Assembly: GCF_900090045.1 (NCBI RefSeq)
Contig: NC_041781.1
Span: 186,001-250,000, forward strand
Reading direction: 5' to 3'
DNA from: Plasmodium malariae
Lineage: Eukaryota > Apicomplexa > Aconoidasida > Haemosporida > Plasmodiidae
Length of the DNA stretch: 64,000 nucleotides
Shown: positions 29,020-43,672 of the stretch, piece by piece
Layout of the letters: the number at the start of each line of letters is the position of its first letter
Numbering within the stretch: the first letter of the stretch is position 1
The notes under the pieces: generated by a model
Seen by the model: the letters and a program-made list of their open reading frames with translations, nothing else
Database searches by the model: none
What the model was told of the DNA's origin: nothing
Translations under genes and position numbers: made by a program

Positions 29020-30487
29020 GATAGATATCATTAAAAATATAAAATACATGTGTTTTATATGTGAACACTCAAAAAGACTTAAATATCATTATTCTCACAA
29101 ATATTAACACATTATACAAAGATAAAAATTCTTGAAATTTGTAAATTAATTACATATTTCATGTATGTACCCCATGAAATAGTATTTTTTCTTTGACTTA
29201 CTTTTTTATATAATTCTACTATTCGATAATTATATAGTTTCCACGAAATATTAGTCTTTTTTCTTCCTTAAGTAAAATAAAAATTATAGTAATAAATAAT
29301 GTTTACTACTGTCTTTATTATCAATTTATTTCATAGTTTTTTTTATTATTTTTTTCTCATATCGCCACAATATTATATCACCTAACATTATTTAAGTTAT
29401 CTAAATTTGCTTTTTTTTCATCCTCCTCTTTATATTCTTATTATTATTCATTTTATTTTATATTGTATTATTTTATTATTTTAATTTATTTCTGTGTTCC
29501 ATACTTTCCTACCATTTAAAATTACAAATGGTTATAAAAAAAAAATTTGTTATGTTAAAATTTTTAGTTTTGATACATAATTATTCTTTTTTTTTAATTA
29601 TTAAAGTTTATGAAATTTTATATATATATATATATGCTTCAGAACTAGATTTTTTCTGTTACATCCTTTAATATGCTTTGATATTACAACTAATAACATA
29701 TACCGTACACTATTAGTTCAGAATAAATATAATATATATTTTATTCATTCATATTATTACTGAAATATTGATATTACTAATATTGTTTAATCTAAATATA
29801 TATTGATCCTATGCATTTTATTTGTCTTTCTTTTATATGCTTCCTTTTTTATTCATATAATCATACATAATTTTAAAAAGCATTATATATGAGATAAATA
29901 TTAAATAATTTATAAGAATCATTTTAATTATTCTAATGTTAATACTGTATTATTAAATATTATCCTTAGTGTTTTAATTCATATATGACAATATATATTA
30001 TTTTACATATGTTCCAGGAATTGCGCTACCGAAATTAACAGAACAACATATTAACATAAATATATTTGAAATATGTTATTTACAGCTTTGATGAACCATA
30101 ATATTCCATATTTGCATATTATATAATGCATATGAAAAGTTGTTCTAAATAAATTATTTTAAATAATTGTTTGTCTATATAATATATTTACTAAATCATT
30201 TTTATTTAAGACATTTTTCCTACTTTCTTCCTTAAATGTATGTTAAAACATTATTTAATTAAAAAAAATAAAATTCTCCAAAATTTTCTGATATTATAAA
30301 ACTTCAAAGAAATATTATAAATCAACAAACCTAGAATTCCATGTAACAGATGATATAGATTATAATTGTAATATTACGAGATATTTAAGTATTTTAAAGA
30401 GATGTTATACTAAAAGGAAAATAAATATATTATTTTTCACTAAAATTTTTACTTTTATACTTTTATTATGAACATAGTTGTATTACG
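27643..30487. other. Gene-free A+T-rich stretch
   Basis: No supported gene. It contains the TA microsatellite at 28969-29016. Confidence 0.5.
28969..29016. repeat. AT dinucleotide microsatellite, about 48 bases
   Basis: Uninterrupted AT repeat of about 24 units. It reads as Tyr-Ile on the minus strand and creates a false 84-codon frame. Confidence 0.95.
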
Positions 30488-31055
30488 ATGAAATTGCATA
30501 TACTAATAAAAATTATGAATTTCTACACATTTTGGTTATTTAATATTTCCACACTAAAATTAAAATACATTAACATAGAAATAAAAAATCTTTTTTTAAT
30601 TATTGGATTTTTTACTCAATTTTTAGGTAAATATTTCTATAATATCCTCAACATAAAAGTCAAACCAAAAAATGAATTAGATGTATTATTTAACAGATTC
30701 CTAAGAAAAACAAAACAAAAAAAAAAAAACAAACACAAACACAAACACAAACACAAATAATAGAACTAAAAAAAAAGATTAAAAAAAAAATGATCACAAG
30801 TACGTAAAAATTCTAGAGAACGATTAATATAATTATTAAAAGGATATGATGATACATTTTTAAGAATCGATTATACGAATTAATACAAAATAAAATTTCT
30901 CAAAGGCTACTCGAAATATTAGGGACGAATATTTTAAAAAAACGGAATGGAGTAAAAATACCCAAATATCATTTAAAAAAAAAAGAAAGATGAAAAATAT
31001 TCCAAGAAAATGAAAAATTCATTAGATTCTAAAATGAGCAAAAGTGTATAAGATT
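30488..31055 (+). pseudogene. Decayed exported-like gene (tentative)
   Basis: A possible first exon begins at ATG 30488 (MKLHILIKIMNFYTFWL, hydrophobic). A TTTTTAG acceptor at about 30625-30631 leads to KYFYNILNIKVKPKNELDV and LFNRFLRKTKQ, where an RxL motif could be an export signal. A CAAACA repeat and stops follow. Frame-shifted coding-like pieces then read KGYDDTFLRI, LYELIQNKISQRLLEILGTN and KIPKYHLKKK, with a basic end near 31055. The helix-like, amphipathic character of these pieces is unlike random A+T-rich translation. I do not recognise the family with confidence; an exported helical protein is the best guess. Confidence 0.35.
30730..30757 (+). repeat. CAAACA hexamer repeat
   Basis: Four to five copies of a CAAACA-type hexamer, reading Lys-His in the plus frame, inside the decayed gene. 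Confidence 0.85.
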
Positions 31056-34000
31056 TAAAAAAAAAAAAAAAAAATAATAAAATTCTGAAAGGTGCTATAA
31101 AGTACTAAGTGACAAAGAAATAATAATTTTTTTAATATGTAAAAAAAAGTACATGTACAAAATTATATTTCAGTATTCAAAGATAGTTGTAATATTAAAT
31201 TAAATAGTAAACCAAATAAAAATATATCATCAAACAAAAATTATTCGATTTATTTTTATATAATGTTCCATTATTTTGAAACTATGATAAGAAAAAGAAA
31301 AAATATATTTAATATATTCTATATTATTATGACACCCTATATTCTAAATCACCCCTATATAATATCAGGTATTCATAGAATTACATAAATAATATATTAT
31401 ATCAATTTTTCTTTTCTAACCATTTTCAAGCTGCAACAGTGGCTCCTATGATAATCACATTTTCTGCTATTCCAAAAATTTTAGTCTTTTTTCTTCTAAT
31501 AAAATATAATGCTTTAAAATTATGATAATTGAACAGTTTAAAAAACTATTCCAGAAAACTTTCTTTGTTCCAATAAATGTATAACATGTTAGTATCTTAT
31601 AAAATATTTCTTATGAATTTTTTAATTTTATGTAGTATTTTTGTGGTACTTTAAATTTCACTTCTTCCAAAACAAAAATATATATGTTTCAGACGTATAT
31701 TTAACATTTTAATTATTTTTCTTTATTCTCTCCCTATTATAAATCAGCTGATTGTACTTTATTGTTTGTAATGATTTCTATATAATATACATTTAAAAGG
31801 ATACTTCCTTTTTACTTATTATAAATACATGTATATATACAACTCATGATATTTATATTTTTTAAATAATATATATATACAAATTGATTTAATTAAAATA
31901 AGTATTGCTTCTTATCAAAAATGTATTGTTTTTACTTTTAACATTCAGTACAAAGTTTTAATCAATGTTTATTATTACATTATTTAAAAAGAATAATTCT
32001 GTGTATTATCTCTTCATGTTAAAATTTAGAATACATTTATTTCTTTATAATTTTATTTTACTTATACATATTAATTGACACTTTCTAACAGTAATTTTAA
32101 CGCTTCATTCGGACGCACAGATAGAGCAAGAATATTAAAATGTTTTCGTAATATTAAAGACCTATAAATAAATCTAATTCTTTAATTGTCATAACTTATA
32201 ATTATTTACCTAACTATTATATAATTTTTATTTAAAATATTTCATCACATTTAAAATTCGCATATCATTCATTTTTTAATTATTAACTACTTATCTCAAG
32301 AGGTGTATTATATATTTTATTCATATTCATCATAACTATAATATTCAATTAACTTACCTAGCACACAAACGGAATAAACTCCTTAAATTATTCTAAAAAT
32401 TCATATATGCTATATATAAGAAGTGGCAATCGTAAACATTAAATTCGAACCCCAATATTCCATATTACAGAACATATATATACATATATTTATTTATTTA
32501 AATATATTATTCATATATTACTTCGCATAATATTCAGTACTCATATAATTCTTCTTTAGGCTGCATATACGTAATTTTTACATTAGATAATTCGTAAAGT
32601 TTTATTCATAAAAACTTTTTGTTTTTCGTCCCGTTTATTTACTTATAAAAACTCACATTAACATTAAATGATGCACATAAATTATTAATTTATTACTTTA
32701 CTTAAATACTATATATAAACTGAAATTTTTAGTGTTATTCAAAAATTCCTTCAAGTAATATATAAAAATCGGATACTAAATTCTAAACCTGGATCCCATA
32801 AACTACAAATTTGATATTTTAAACATTTTCTCAAAACAGTAACATTATGAATACTTCATTGAAAATAAAACATTTTATTTCTATAAACATATTATTTATA
32901 CGAAATTTATATCATATTTAAGTATTTCCTAGGATTTTAAAAAAACATATATTCTTTTTTCACATTTTATCATGTTACTATTACCTGATAAAAAACATAT
33001 ATTTCATTACAAAAAAAATAAAAATTAATAATTATTAAGTGTATATATTTGTTAATTACTACATATTTTTCTATTATTATGCTTGACATATCAGTAATAT
33101 CTCAATATATATACTTAACTAAAATCAAAAATGATTAAATAATCAAATTCCATGAATCTCTTTTTATTCCATCTCTTTATATATATATGATTATAACATT
33201 TAATTCATATGCCTTAAAATGATTTTATACTTAAGCTTATACTATAAATTGTTCTCTTTAATACATTAATTTTATATGTTCAGTAGCAAACAATTTGTAA
33301 CTATTTATGTTTTATTAATAAATATAATATTTTAATTATTGGTATAAATATCTATTGTATATTAATTTAATATATGTTTCATATCCGCGTTAAGACATAT
33401 AATGTAACTTTGGTTCAAAAAAATAGGCTTATTTTCACAAATCAAATATTTTTAAAAGGAATATGTCTGTTACTACTTATAATATAAAACCTTAATACTA
33501 AAGTATTTTTCAAGAATTGATAAACTTTTTTCCTTATAATGTTTAATAATAATTACAAAATGTTTATTCCATTTATATAAAATTATTTTTTGCATGAAAT
33601 ATCTTTTATAATATGTGTTATTAATATATCATATTTATAAGTATGTATGCTGCAATTTAAACATTACCATGTCTATTCATAGAAAATAGAATAAATTTGT
33701 AATAAAATATCTATTGAAATATTAGTTATTCTATTATACATAATATCAAAATTTTAAAATAGTAAATAATAAAGTAATTATGCTTTTCGATAAGCAGAAT
33801 CAAATGAATTGATACATTAAATGAATGTAAACTCATGTTGCATTTGAATAGTATACTATTATTTTATATTAAAAATACATTTCTTTGCATAATAAATATT
33901 TAATTCTAGTATACCTTATAAAAATATAAAATAATTTAATAAAATAAAATATTTTAGTAAAATTTTTATAAGAAGTATTTTTACTTTGCGTATTCGTAGC

Positions 34001-35293
34001 ATTCCATAAATAATCTCAGATTACCTAGATCTTAAGTATCCTATTGCAAATATAAAATATTCATACTTTAATCTATTAAATGAACAATACATTTTAAAGT
34101 GTATTTAAATGTTATAAAAAAACATATATTGATATTATATTATCGTTTTCATTTTAATCTGTAAAAAGTCATATTTAATAAATAAAATTTAATCGTTATA
34201 ATTACTTGCACAGCAGTTCCATAGGAAATCTTATAGAATGCACTTATTTCTATAATTTCTGAAAAAGAATAAAAATGACTTTATGATTAGACCTTATTAA
34301 AACTTATATTACACCTTAAACAATGCTATATATTTATGAATTACCTATGAAAAGACAAGTTTTTTTTTCTTTATTTTATTTAAAACCTGAAAATTACAGA
34401 AGCTCAAGAATGAGTAAGTGCCATATAATATACATATGTTTTTATGCAACCTTAAAAAAATGTTAACTCTTTATTTATCATCCTTAAATTTGTAAACATA
34501 AATAGGAGATATTTATAAATATTATCTTCTGAAAATGATATAACCACGAAAAAGAAAACATTTGTTTTCATTTTCCCTAGTGAAAATTTTTATTTTTATA
34601 TATATATAACATATTTTTATAATACTATTACTATAAAAAACCAAAGGTAATAAAGAAAACATTGTCAACTTATTATCTATTAATATATTATTACACATAA
34701 TTCATTAATTTTTTCATCCGATGATATAAAAAAAAAGGTAGTAAATTTATTTATAAATTTTAATATTAAGTGCACTTAATCCATTTTTTAAAATTTTCAT
34801 TAAAACAAAAATTGAACATAATATTAAAATAGTATAAGTTTTTAACTCTTCATTTAATTGTAAATATTAATAATTTCAAAGTTACTAGTAATAAAAAGTA
34901 CAATTTTTTATAATTATAATACAGATTAAAAAAAGACATTAATAAAATTATATGAATTGTCTATCATATATTAACATTAGCTCATAAACATATATTTTTC
35001 ATAAGAATCTATAGAAATAAGTATATATACGTATATACGAAGTCATAGTATTTAATTAAATTGAAGCTCTACATTAAAATAAATATTTAAAAAATTTAAC
35101 ACATTCAAATTCATAAAGAAAATAAGAACACATATTTTTACAGTTGCATGTCTAAATGGTTATTTATATGTGGTACATATATAATTTTTTCAATTATCAA
35201 TATATCTAGTAAGTAAATAAATAAAAATATTACAATTTTAATTTCATATTAAAGACTGCTTTATAAAAAGAGAGATATACCTTACTAGTCATT
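31056..35293. other. Gene-free A+T-rich stretch
   Basis: No supported gene. One slightly richer patch at 31425-31480 reads as a short hydrophobic piece on minus (IAENVIIIGATVAA) but has no extension. Confidence 0.5.
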
Positions 35294-36190
35294 TTATCTT
35301 TTTCTAAACTTAATTTTTTTATATTTCCTAACTTATTTATGGTACTAAACAACTGATAATATAAATATAATACCTAATATAACTAATGGAAAACAATACA
35401 TTAGGATACACCATTCATAGTGTAATGCTGATCCCTTTAAACATGACAGGATATTAGGGGTTAGTTTGACAACATTGTGACCTGATAGTTATGTTTCAAA
35501 AAATAGCCCTGTTTTAATCAACAAAAGCTTCTCAAATTCCACCATCAACGACGAATATAATATGGATAATATTTATACAAACAAGAACAATAATATAGTT
35601 TAAGCAATTAGAAAATAGAATTTTTTGCGTCAAATTTTTTTGTAAATCTTATCGCCAATTTTCCAGTTACTTTTAAGAAAATCTACTAAATTAAGTACTT
35701 TAAATTTTTTTTTTCTTTAAATATAGATGATTTATTTTTCTTATTTTTTTTATGTCTTCTAGCATACTTTGATAAATTTCTATTTGATTGATTTTTCTTT
35801 ACCTTGGACGCTTCTTCATTATTATAAGATATGTCATTCTTCATCTTTATATTATTATTTGGCATTTCTTCTTTTAACTCTATAATATTTGAATCTATAT
35901 CCTGTTCATATTTTTCTAGTAACCTATAATTTTTTACCAAGGATGTAATTTTTATCCAAAGATTTGTAAAATATACCCAAAAAAACAAAAAGGAATATTC
36001 ATAATTAAAAATAATAAATAATCGCATTTTAAAAATTGTATTAACAAAAATAAAACATAAAAAATAATAATAATACACATATTTCGCAGTTATTTTTCAC
36101 ACCAGATCATTGTTCAAATGACATATCCGAGTTAAAAGTATAAAAGTACATATTTTAATAAAAAAACAGTTGCTTAATTTTTTGTTCTAT
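35294..36190 (-). pseudogene. fam-m pseudogene
   Basis: Exon 1 at about 36107-36190 has ATA in place of the start ATG, then EQKIKQLFF. One base change in frame separates this from IKICTFILLTRICHLNND. The region before exon 2 has GG where the AG acceptor is expected, and a frameshift lies between KSLDKNYILGKKL and NYRLL. Exon 2 keeps YRLLEKYEQDIDSNIIELK, EEMPNNNIKMKNDI, NQSNRNLSKYARRHKK and NKKNKSSIFKEKK, which is the fam-m core, open down to 35686. Further down, broken frames give DFLKSNWKIGDKIYKKI, a membrane segment (YCFPLVILGIIFILSVV) and the family end KYKKIKFRKR with TAA at 35296-35294. Start loss, splice loss, frameshifts and stops make it non-functional. Family call strong. Confidence 0.85.
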
Positions 36191-38519
36191 TATATATATC
36201 TTTAATAATGTAATATATATAGAAATGAAAAAATTAACAATAATTCAAAACGCTTTTAACTATAAAGAATACCATAGTTATTCTTAATTTATTTTTTTAT
36301 AATTATCTTTTATTTATTCGTAAAAATAAAATATATATAGCTATAGTATTTGTTACAAGAGAAACAAAGAAAAATAACTTTATAAATATAATATGAATTT
36401 TTTATCTTAATGTTATTTATAAAAACGTAAATCTAGATAAAATAACATGAGTTCAACATACTCATAAATACCGAAACTATATTAATTATTTCATGAAGAG
36501 TCATAGTTTAATTAATTTTTTATTCTTTTCAAAATAAAATAAAACTTATATATATAATTTCATAATATTCATAAATGTTTAATTTATAACGAATTCAGAA
36601 CATATAGAATAAAGATAAATGAAAGTTCCATATATTAAGATAATAGTAATTTCAATGATTTTCAGTTAATATTTCTTATTTTACAAGCATTCTACTTCGG
36701 AAAAAAGGTTATTATAAACAAATTAATATTTATTATAACTATATATAAATAGTAATAATTAATGAAAAAAGTAACACTTTTTACAACATTCTTTATTATA
36801 TTATTTATAACTGTTCAATAAATTACAATGTAAACTTAAGCATTCCCTTATTGTGTATAACACATCTAATAAAAACCATTTATAACATAAAACCTGAGAA
36901 ACAGAAAAATATAAATTATAAAGGTAAATAAAGATTACATTTTATATTTATATTTTAATTTTTGAAGTTATAATTTTTAACTAAGTATAATTTATATAGT
37001 TATTTCTAAATGCAAAGTTTGTAAATTCATAGACTTAATCTTTTTATTTTTTTCTAATTCAATATATATACACGGGAGAAATGTAGTACACAAACAAAAC
37101 AAAAAAGGAGTTAAACCTTGTATAAAATGTACAAATATCAGAATTACCTTGATTAAATAATGCATCTGCTTATTTCAGTCAAGAATAAAAATGTACATAT
37201 TTTTTCCTTATTAATATATATTATCATATATAAATAATATATATATATATATATATGTATTTTTTACAAAGTAGAATTAAATCAAAAGTTATATTAGAAC
37301 TGTATTAAAATAGTACACATGACTTTTTGTAACATATTGACAAAACGTTGTAACACTCAAAATTAATAATATTTTATATGCAATTCCTACTAAAAATTAA
37401 AATTACACTAATTCAAGTTCACCATATCTTACGAATTACCCGAAAATTAAACCCTAATATTTAGCAATATTTGTTATTATCTATAAAATATTAACTTAAT
37501 TTTTATAGATATTAGACATTATAATTAAACAAGTTTTAAAATCGAAAATATATTTTTAAGATTTCAAAAAAATAAATTTCCAAACACAACAAAAATAGAG
37601 TAAAATAAAAAGTAACTCTAAAAAAAAAGCAAATATTTTAAAAATGTTCTGTTATAATTACGAAAAAGAGAGAAAAAAAAATTGACCTTACAAAAAAAAT
37701 AAAATACATTATTTTCACTACCATATTTTATTATGATTATTATTTAAATATGTACTCAAAACGATTTTTTAAAAAAAAAATCAGCTCGAAAACTTATATG
37801 TTCATATACATCATTAATTATTTTTTTTTTTTTTTTTTTTTTTGATTTATCATACTTCATAACCTTATTACAAATTATAATTATACGAACAAACATATTT
37901 ATCTATTCTTATATGGCATTTACATAAAATATATTTGTTTTTTCGGTTAATTTATAATTATTTGATTAGTGTACAATTATATATAAAATACATACCTTCT
38001 CCACTCCCACCCTATCTACTTAACCCTCATTATATATTATAAATGTACGCATAAAGTCCGCGTCTCCTAGTTTTTTTGTTAAATTCATTAGTGTTCTTCA
38101 TATATATGAATTAACCTTTTAGTTAATTATATTACCTATATAATTCTCTACATATTCCTCCTAGATGCTTTTTTCATAGTTTTTTTTTATATATTTTCCA
38201 ATAAACAAGAACAATACTTAAATAGTTCATATAATTATTTTAATCCATTTGTTTCTTTAGAATATTTTCTTCCGATTCTATTATTAATATAAACTTTTTC
38301 ATTTCCATTATAATATTTCCACTTATATTAACTATATTTTTATATAAATTTATATCTTTAATCTAAATTATATATTCATTTCTGCCCAAAGAAACATTTA
38401 TTTAATTCATATGACTCCTAAACTATACATAGAAAACATCCTCATTCTCATTATGCTTAACAAGATGTATCCCTACGTATATTCTACAGTTTATGAGAGT
38501 TTGTAATCTTTATAAGGAT
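36191..38519. other. Gene-free A+T-rich stretch
   Basis: No gene is supported. A 23-base poly-T run is at 37821-37843 and an AT repeat at about 37238-37257. The right end (38000-38519) may hold very decayed 3' sequence of the SURFIN/STP1 pseudogene. Confidence 0.45.
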
Positions 38520-40444
38520 ATTATATTCTGTTCAATTTTGTAGATATAAGAACAAAAAATTCGTTCTTTACTCATGGTATACTTTTCGTTTGTATATTCT
38601 TCTAACATCATCATATACGTCAGTACACATACTTTTCCTATAAGTAATTTATTTATAGTTATTAAGAATTATTCGAAATCTTCTTTATCTTCTAGATTCT
38701 CTGTAAGTAGAATATGAAATCCTCATCTTCAATACTATATGTATATATTCAATTATCATATACATTAATCAATTCCTAAGACCATTCTTCTAAAAATATT
38801 GTTTTATAATGAGAGCTTCCTTAGTCACTATTTCCAAACAAGTTTTTACATTTTTACTCTACGACTTAATACAATGTAATTTACAGATTTCAATGTTCTT
38901 TTATATTTGTCTACATTTATATATTTCCTTATTTAACCTGCCCATTTAATATTAAATTTATCAAACCATACTTCATTTTTCAATATATCTAATATATTCC
39001 TATAAATTTTTATATATTTATTCCATAGTTCTATTTCTTTTTATTATACTAACATCCATAACTTATTCCCTCTATTCATTATTGACTAATTCTCTGCTTT
39101 ATGTTCACCTTTTATTATTTTATTTATGAACTCTCTACGAATATTTCTAAGTATTAATCCTTATTTATCAGCAACTCTTCATTTTCGCATTGATTCAGTA
39201 CGTCCAAATGTATACAGAGAATAATATTCCTCATAATTTCTTCCCTTTTTTTTCTTAAATATATTCTTATACTTATGCATGTATAGCCTTTTCTTGATTT
39301 CTTCCCATTTCCTTCCAAACTCATTGCCTCAGTAAGAACTTGGATTCATTTAATTTTTTTCATATTCATAATCTTTAGGAATTATCAATAGTTTAAAAAA
39401 TTCTTACTTTTTTTTTTGCCTTCAGCCGAATGAATCAAATCCCAATCAAGCATATTATAATATATAACAAATATTGGAAATGTATATATTATAACTTTAT
39501 TTTATACTTCCATTATAAAAAATAATAATAAATTATTAAGTTCCATAAAGTACTATTATTTTTATAAAAGAAGAATTTTTTATTACATTATATAAAAACA
39601 TAAATAATTTGATTGTAGTCAAGGGTATTAAGATTAAAAAAACCTAATCATCAGGTATAGCTCTTGACACACCATGAGTAACTGCACTCTCAAAGTTTTG
39701 AGTAGCAGTTCTATCGCATGGAGAATTAGTATCATTCTTAGCGTTTTCCACAGTGTTTTTCAAAGAAATTGAAGTCATATCTCTTTCTAGAGAACCTTCA
39801 GGGACATTTAAAACAATATTTGTTTATATCGTTAGATTCATTATCATTAACCATAGGAATATCTACTGATGCCGTACTCTCATAAACTTGTTAATATCAG
39901 TTTTTATATATATACCTATATTAGTTTTTTTCCTAACCCTTTTTTCATTTTCTCGTGATATGTTAGGATAAGATTCTTGAGTAGCTTGTGAATATTTATC
40001 GTAAATCTGTGAATCACCTTGATATGTAGGAGGAACAAACTTAGAGCCTGCTGACTGATTTACACCTTGATATGTAGGAGGAACAAACTTTGAGCCTGCT
40101 GACTGATTTACACCTTTATATGTAGGAGGAACGAAAATAAGATCTAATGAATTAGAAACGCGCGTCCAAGGAACAACAGCAGGAGGAATATCATTCCCAG
40201 AATAAAATGCCTTAGGATAAGTGCCATCTTCGGATTCAGATTCATATTCTGAATCTTCACTACGACCTTCTATTTCTTCTCCGCCACTCTCTTCTACTGA
40301 CGATTCTGTTAATTCCTCGTCCTCATCAGGTAACGCTGAACAGTTATTTCTCACATTTTGAAACACATGAGGACCATCTCCATTATTATAATATGGAATA
40401 AAATTCACAGAACTAAAACCATTATGCTCTCTACCTCTCTCCAT
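38520..40444 (-). pseudogene. SURFIN/STP1-family pseudogene with ectodomain repeats
   Basis: The first open part (39863-40444, ATG at 40444) codes an acidic ectodomain-like region (ALPDEDEELTESSVEESGGE), then copies of FVPPTYQGVNQSAGSK. After frameshifts at about 39900 and 39810 it continues as ESTASVDIPMVNDNES and NTVENAKNDTNSPCDR to a stop at 39644. A hydrophobic stretch (VFLILIPLTTIKLFMF) could be the membrane span. Below 39400, broken frames show the intracellular tryptophan-rich domain of SURFIN/STP1: ICIHLDVLNQCENEELLINK, ELWNKYIKIYRNILDILK, NEVWFDKFNIKW and GKVCVLTYMMMLEEYTNE. This domain is diagnostic. No N-terminal cysteine-rich domain was found upstream. SURFIN/STP1 proteins sit at the red-cell or merozoite surface. 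Whether the repeat ORF and the tail were always one gene is inferred from order and strand. Confidence 0.7.
40017..40140 (-). repeat. 48-base tandem coding repeat
   Basis: Two full copies and one partial copy of a 48-base unit, coding FVPPTYQGVNQSAGSK (one copy has Lys for Gln). The copies differ by only a few bases, so they were duplicated recently or homogenised. Confidence 0.9.
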
Positions 40445-43400
40445 AATTATATTAATCAGAATGTCAGTAAAATATATTGATTATTGTACACTATTATGAT
40501 AATTTGAATATATTATTATAAAGAATTTCACGTTTTGATCATTTTCTTTTTTATAGAACAATGTATGCAGTTATAATTTGAACTATCTGATGTTTTTCGA
40601 AAAATAAACAGTTTAGAAATTGTGTTTTTGGATATAATATAAGATGAATAATTATATCTACACTTAAACAGATAAATATGTTTTCAAACATAGTAATATC
40701 ATCATATATATTGCCAATTTTAAAAGATTTATATTATGAAATTAAAAAAAAAATGGAATTCCATGCTATGTTGTGTTGTCATTAATAATAAAATTCAAAC
40801 AATTAGGATTAAAATATAAATAACAGTGAAGTACTCATATGATATCAGAATTAATTTTATTAACGAGTATTTTTAAAATAAATGAACGTAAATTTAGTGA
40901 CCTTATAAAATTTGCAAAAACATTGTTTTCTAAATAGTAAACAAAATAATGTTTAAAATAAATAAAATATTTACTACTCCATTTTTAATATATTTAAAAC
41001 AACAAAATAAATACTTCATAATAATAATAATGATGCTATTCACCTAAATATAATTCACAAATAAAAATATTAATAATTTAATAAATGCATAAAATAATAT
41101 TCAAATTTTAATTACAAGTAATAAAAAAGGAATATTTGAGTTCTAATATGTATAAGCCTAAGTCTGCATGCCATAATATATTTTTGTGAAATTTGAATGT
41201 ATGTGAAAGTTATTGCAGTATAAACATCAACTAATAAGACAACCTATTACAAATATATGTAAAAATAAGCTTAATTCTGAATTTAAATATTTAAGTATTT
41301 TTTTATTTGTTTATCTATTTATATGTATATTGAACATATTTTTCTACAATAAATTATAATTAATATATAGAAATAAAATGCAACTTTTTTTTTTCTTGTG
41401 AATAATTCTTCTATATTTAGCATTTTAAAGCTATATTTATTTATATATGAATTATATTATTAACGCGCTCTCTGAAATATTGCCCTAATTCAGAAGTTTG
41501 TCGTCATAATTTTAACATCACATATATTATATATATACAAATACAGCTAAATAAAAAACAAATAATACTATAGAACATATTTAAACACTTAGTAAATGAT
41601 ACTTATTATTTGTATAAAAAAATTTTATTATTATTTTTTTTTTTTTAATTAAATAGCTTTGCTGTTAAAAATAGTTTTAACGTCTTGTGGTAAAGAATCA
41701 CTTTAATATTCTTTTTTTTTTTTTATTCTACCTTATAAAAAACTTATAACTTTAATATTACTGAGTTTTAAAACTTTCTTCATATAATATATACATTTTT
41801 TTAATTATTATCAAAGTTTATGTTATTGCTTACTGAAAATAATTTCTGCAAGAATAATATATATGTATTTTTATTTTATAATACTAGTAATAAAAAAAAA
41901 TGACATTATTACGAAGAAAAATGGCTTGAAATAAATGAGAAAAGTTCTATTACTCTTTATTAATCGTTATAATATAAGAAAAAAATTAATTATGTATCAA
42001 TTTATAATAATCTATTTCCTATATATAATATGTTTAAATATGCCTTCTGTTAAAGTATTATTAATTATTTTAAGTGCTACAGAAAAATAAAAAATTAATA
42101 TGATTAAAATAAATATGAAAATTTAGAAATATATATTTATAATGAGAATTATATATACATATAAATTTTTTTAAAGTAAGAACTACGAACGTTGAAAGTT
42201 AAACAGCGGATTTGGAAAATATGTAATTAAGCTTAAAGTGTCCTATAATAATATACTAAACATAGAAAATAAAATATAATATACTTCAACATTAGTACAA
42301 TATAATTCGTGAAAATATAATACCTAGTGGGATGAATGACGAATTTTATAAACTGTACATTAGAAAAATACAATTTTGCAAATAAAAAGAACATAATATA
42401 AAGAGGCAATCAAATAATACAAGGAAGAAATTGTCAAAAAAATATATAAAATTATTGAAATGCTTTATTACTAGTACGTGTTGCACACTACACTACTATT
42501 TAATTATTGTGCATTATCGGATCTCACAAAATAATAATTCATTTATTGTAATACAAGTTATCCATCATTTAACAAAAATGTTTCATAATATATAATTATT
42601 GTGGAATAATTAAACATATTTAATTTAAAACAGATGTAAAATTTTTATGTATCCAAGTTTTTTCTTAGAACCTTGTTTTCATGAGTTATGTATTTTTGAG
42701 GATTCAGCAATTTGTAACAAATAACTGAGTATAAAAATTTCTCTATTTAACACATCATATATAAAAAAGTACCAACAACTTATTGTAAAATTATATGATA
42801 ATAAAATAAAAAGTATATAAAAATATATATTAGAAAAATAACAAAAACAGTAACAATAAATTAAAAATGTACTTTTAACACAAGGACAAGTATATTGTGT
42901 ATTATATATTATGAACATAAGTAGAAATGAATTCTTATTACTTCATTTTATAAATTTATAACTTCACAAATATTTATTTGCACTTAGAAAAATAGAATTC
43001 AATGAATTATAATATATAACAAAAAAATATATATATTACTTTGCATTCACAATTCACAACAAAAAAAAATATAAAGTTCACATAGATATATTGTAACTAA
43101 TAATAATTCATTTAAAATATATTTCAAATATAATTTAATTACATATTTATTTATTCTTTAAAAATATATGCATTGTCAAAATATAATAATACAGCTATAT
43201 TGTATAAATATTATATGATAACACGTACATTTATTTAAGGAAATTAAAACATTGAATCTACAATAAAAGCTTATAAATATCATCTGCGTTTTATTTACAA
43301 TTTTATTTTTAAATAAAATTTCATTTATTTATTGTTATTAATGTTTATATAGATAAGTGATAAAAGTATTTTCGAAAAGTATTATTGCAAAATATCATAT

Positions 43401-43647
43401 TATTATTTAACATCAATGTTTGAAAATTTATTAAAAAGGCAATAAATGTAACCGATAAATTTTCATAATAAAACTTGCACTATGTAAATATACCCATATA
43501 TTTCCAATTTATATTGAAACTATGTTATTATATTAGGAGCATAAAAAATTTAGAGTTGCTATTTCTCTTTGCCTAATTGTGAAGTATATAAATTTTATAA
43601 ATATTTTTCTTATTCTAATTAATTAAAATATTTATACCTTTGTTGTT

Positions 43648-43672
43648 ATATATATATATATATATATATATA
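43648..43672. repeat. AT dinucleotide microsatellite
   Basis: About 12 uninterrupted AT units. Confidence 0.9.

Noticed and set aside
28814..29068. 84-codon minus frame with Tyr-Ile repeats
   Set aside because: It runs through the 48-base AT microsatellite and has no other coding signal.
31425..31480. Slightly GC-richer patch reading IAENVIIIGATVAA on minus
   Set aside because: Too short, followed directly by a stop, with no extension on either side.
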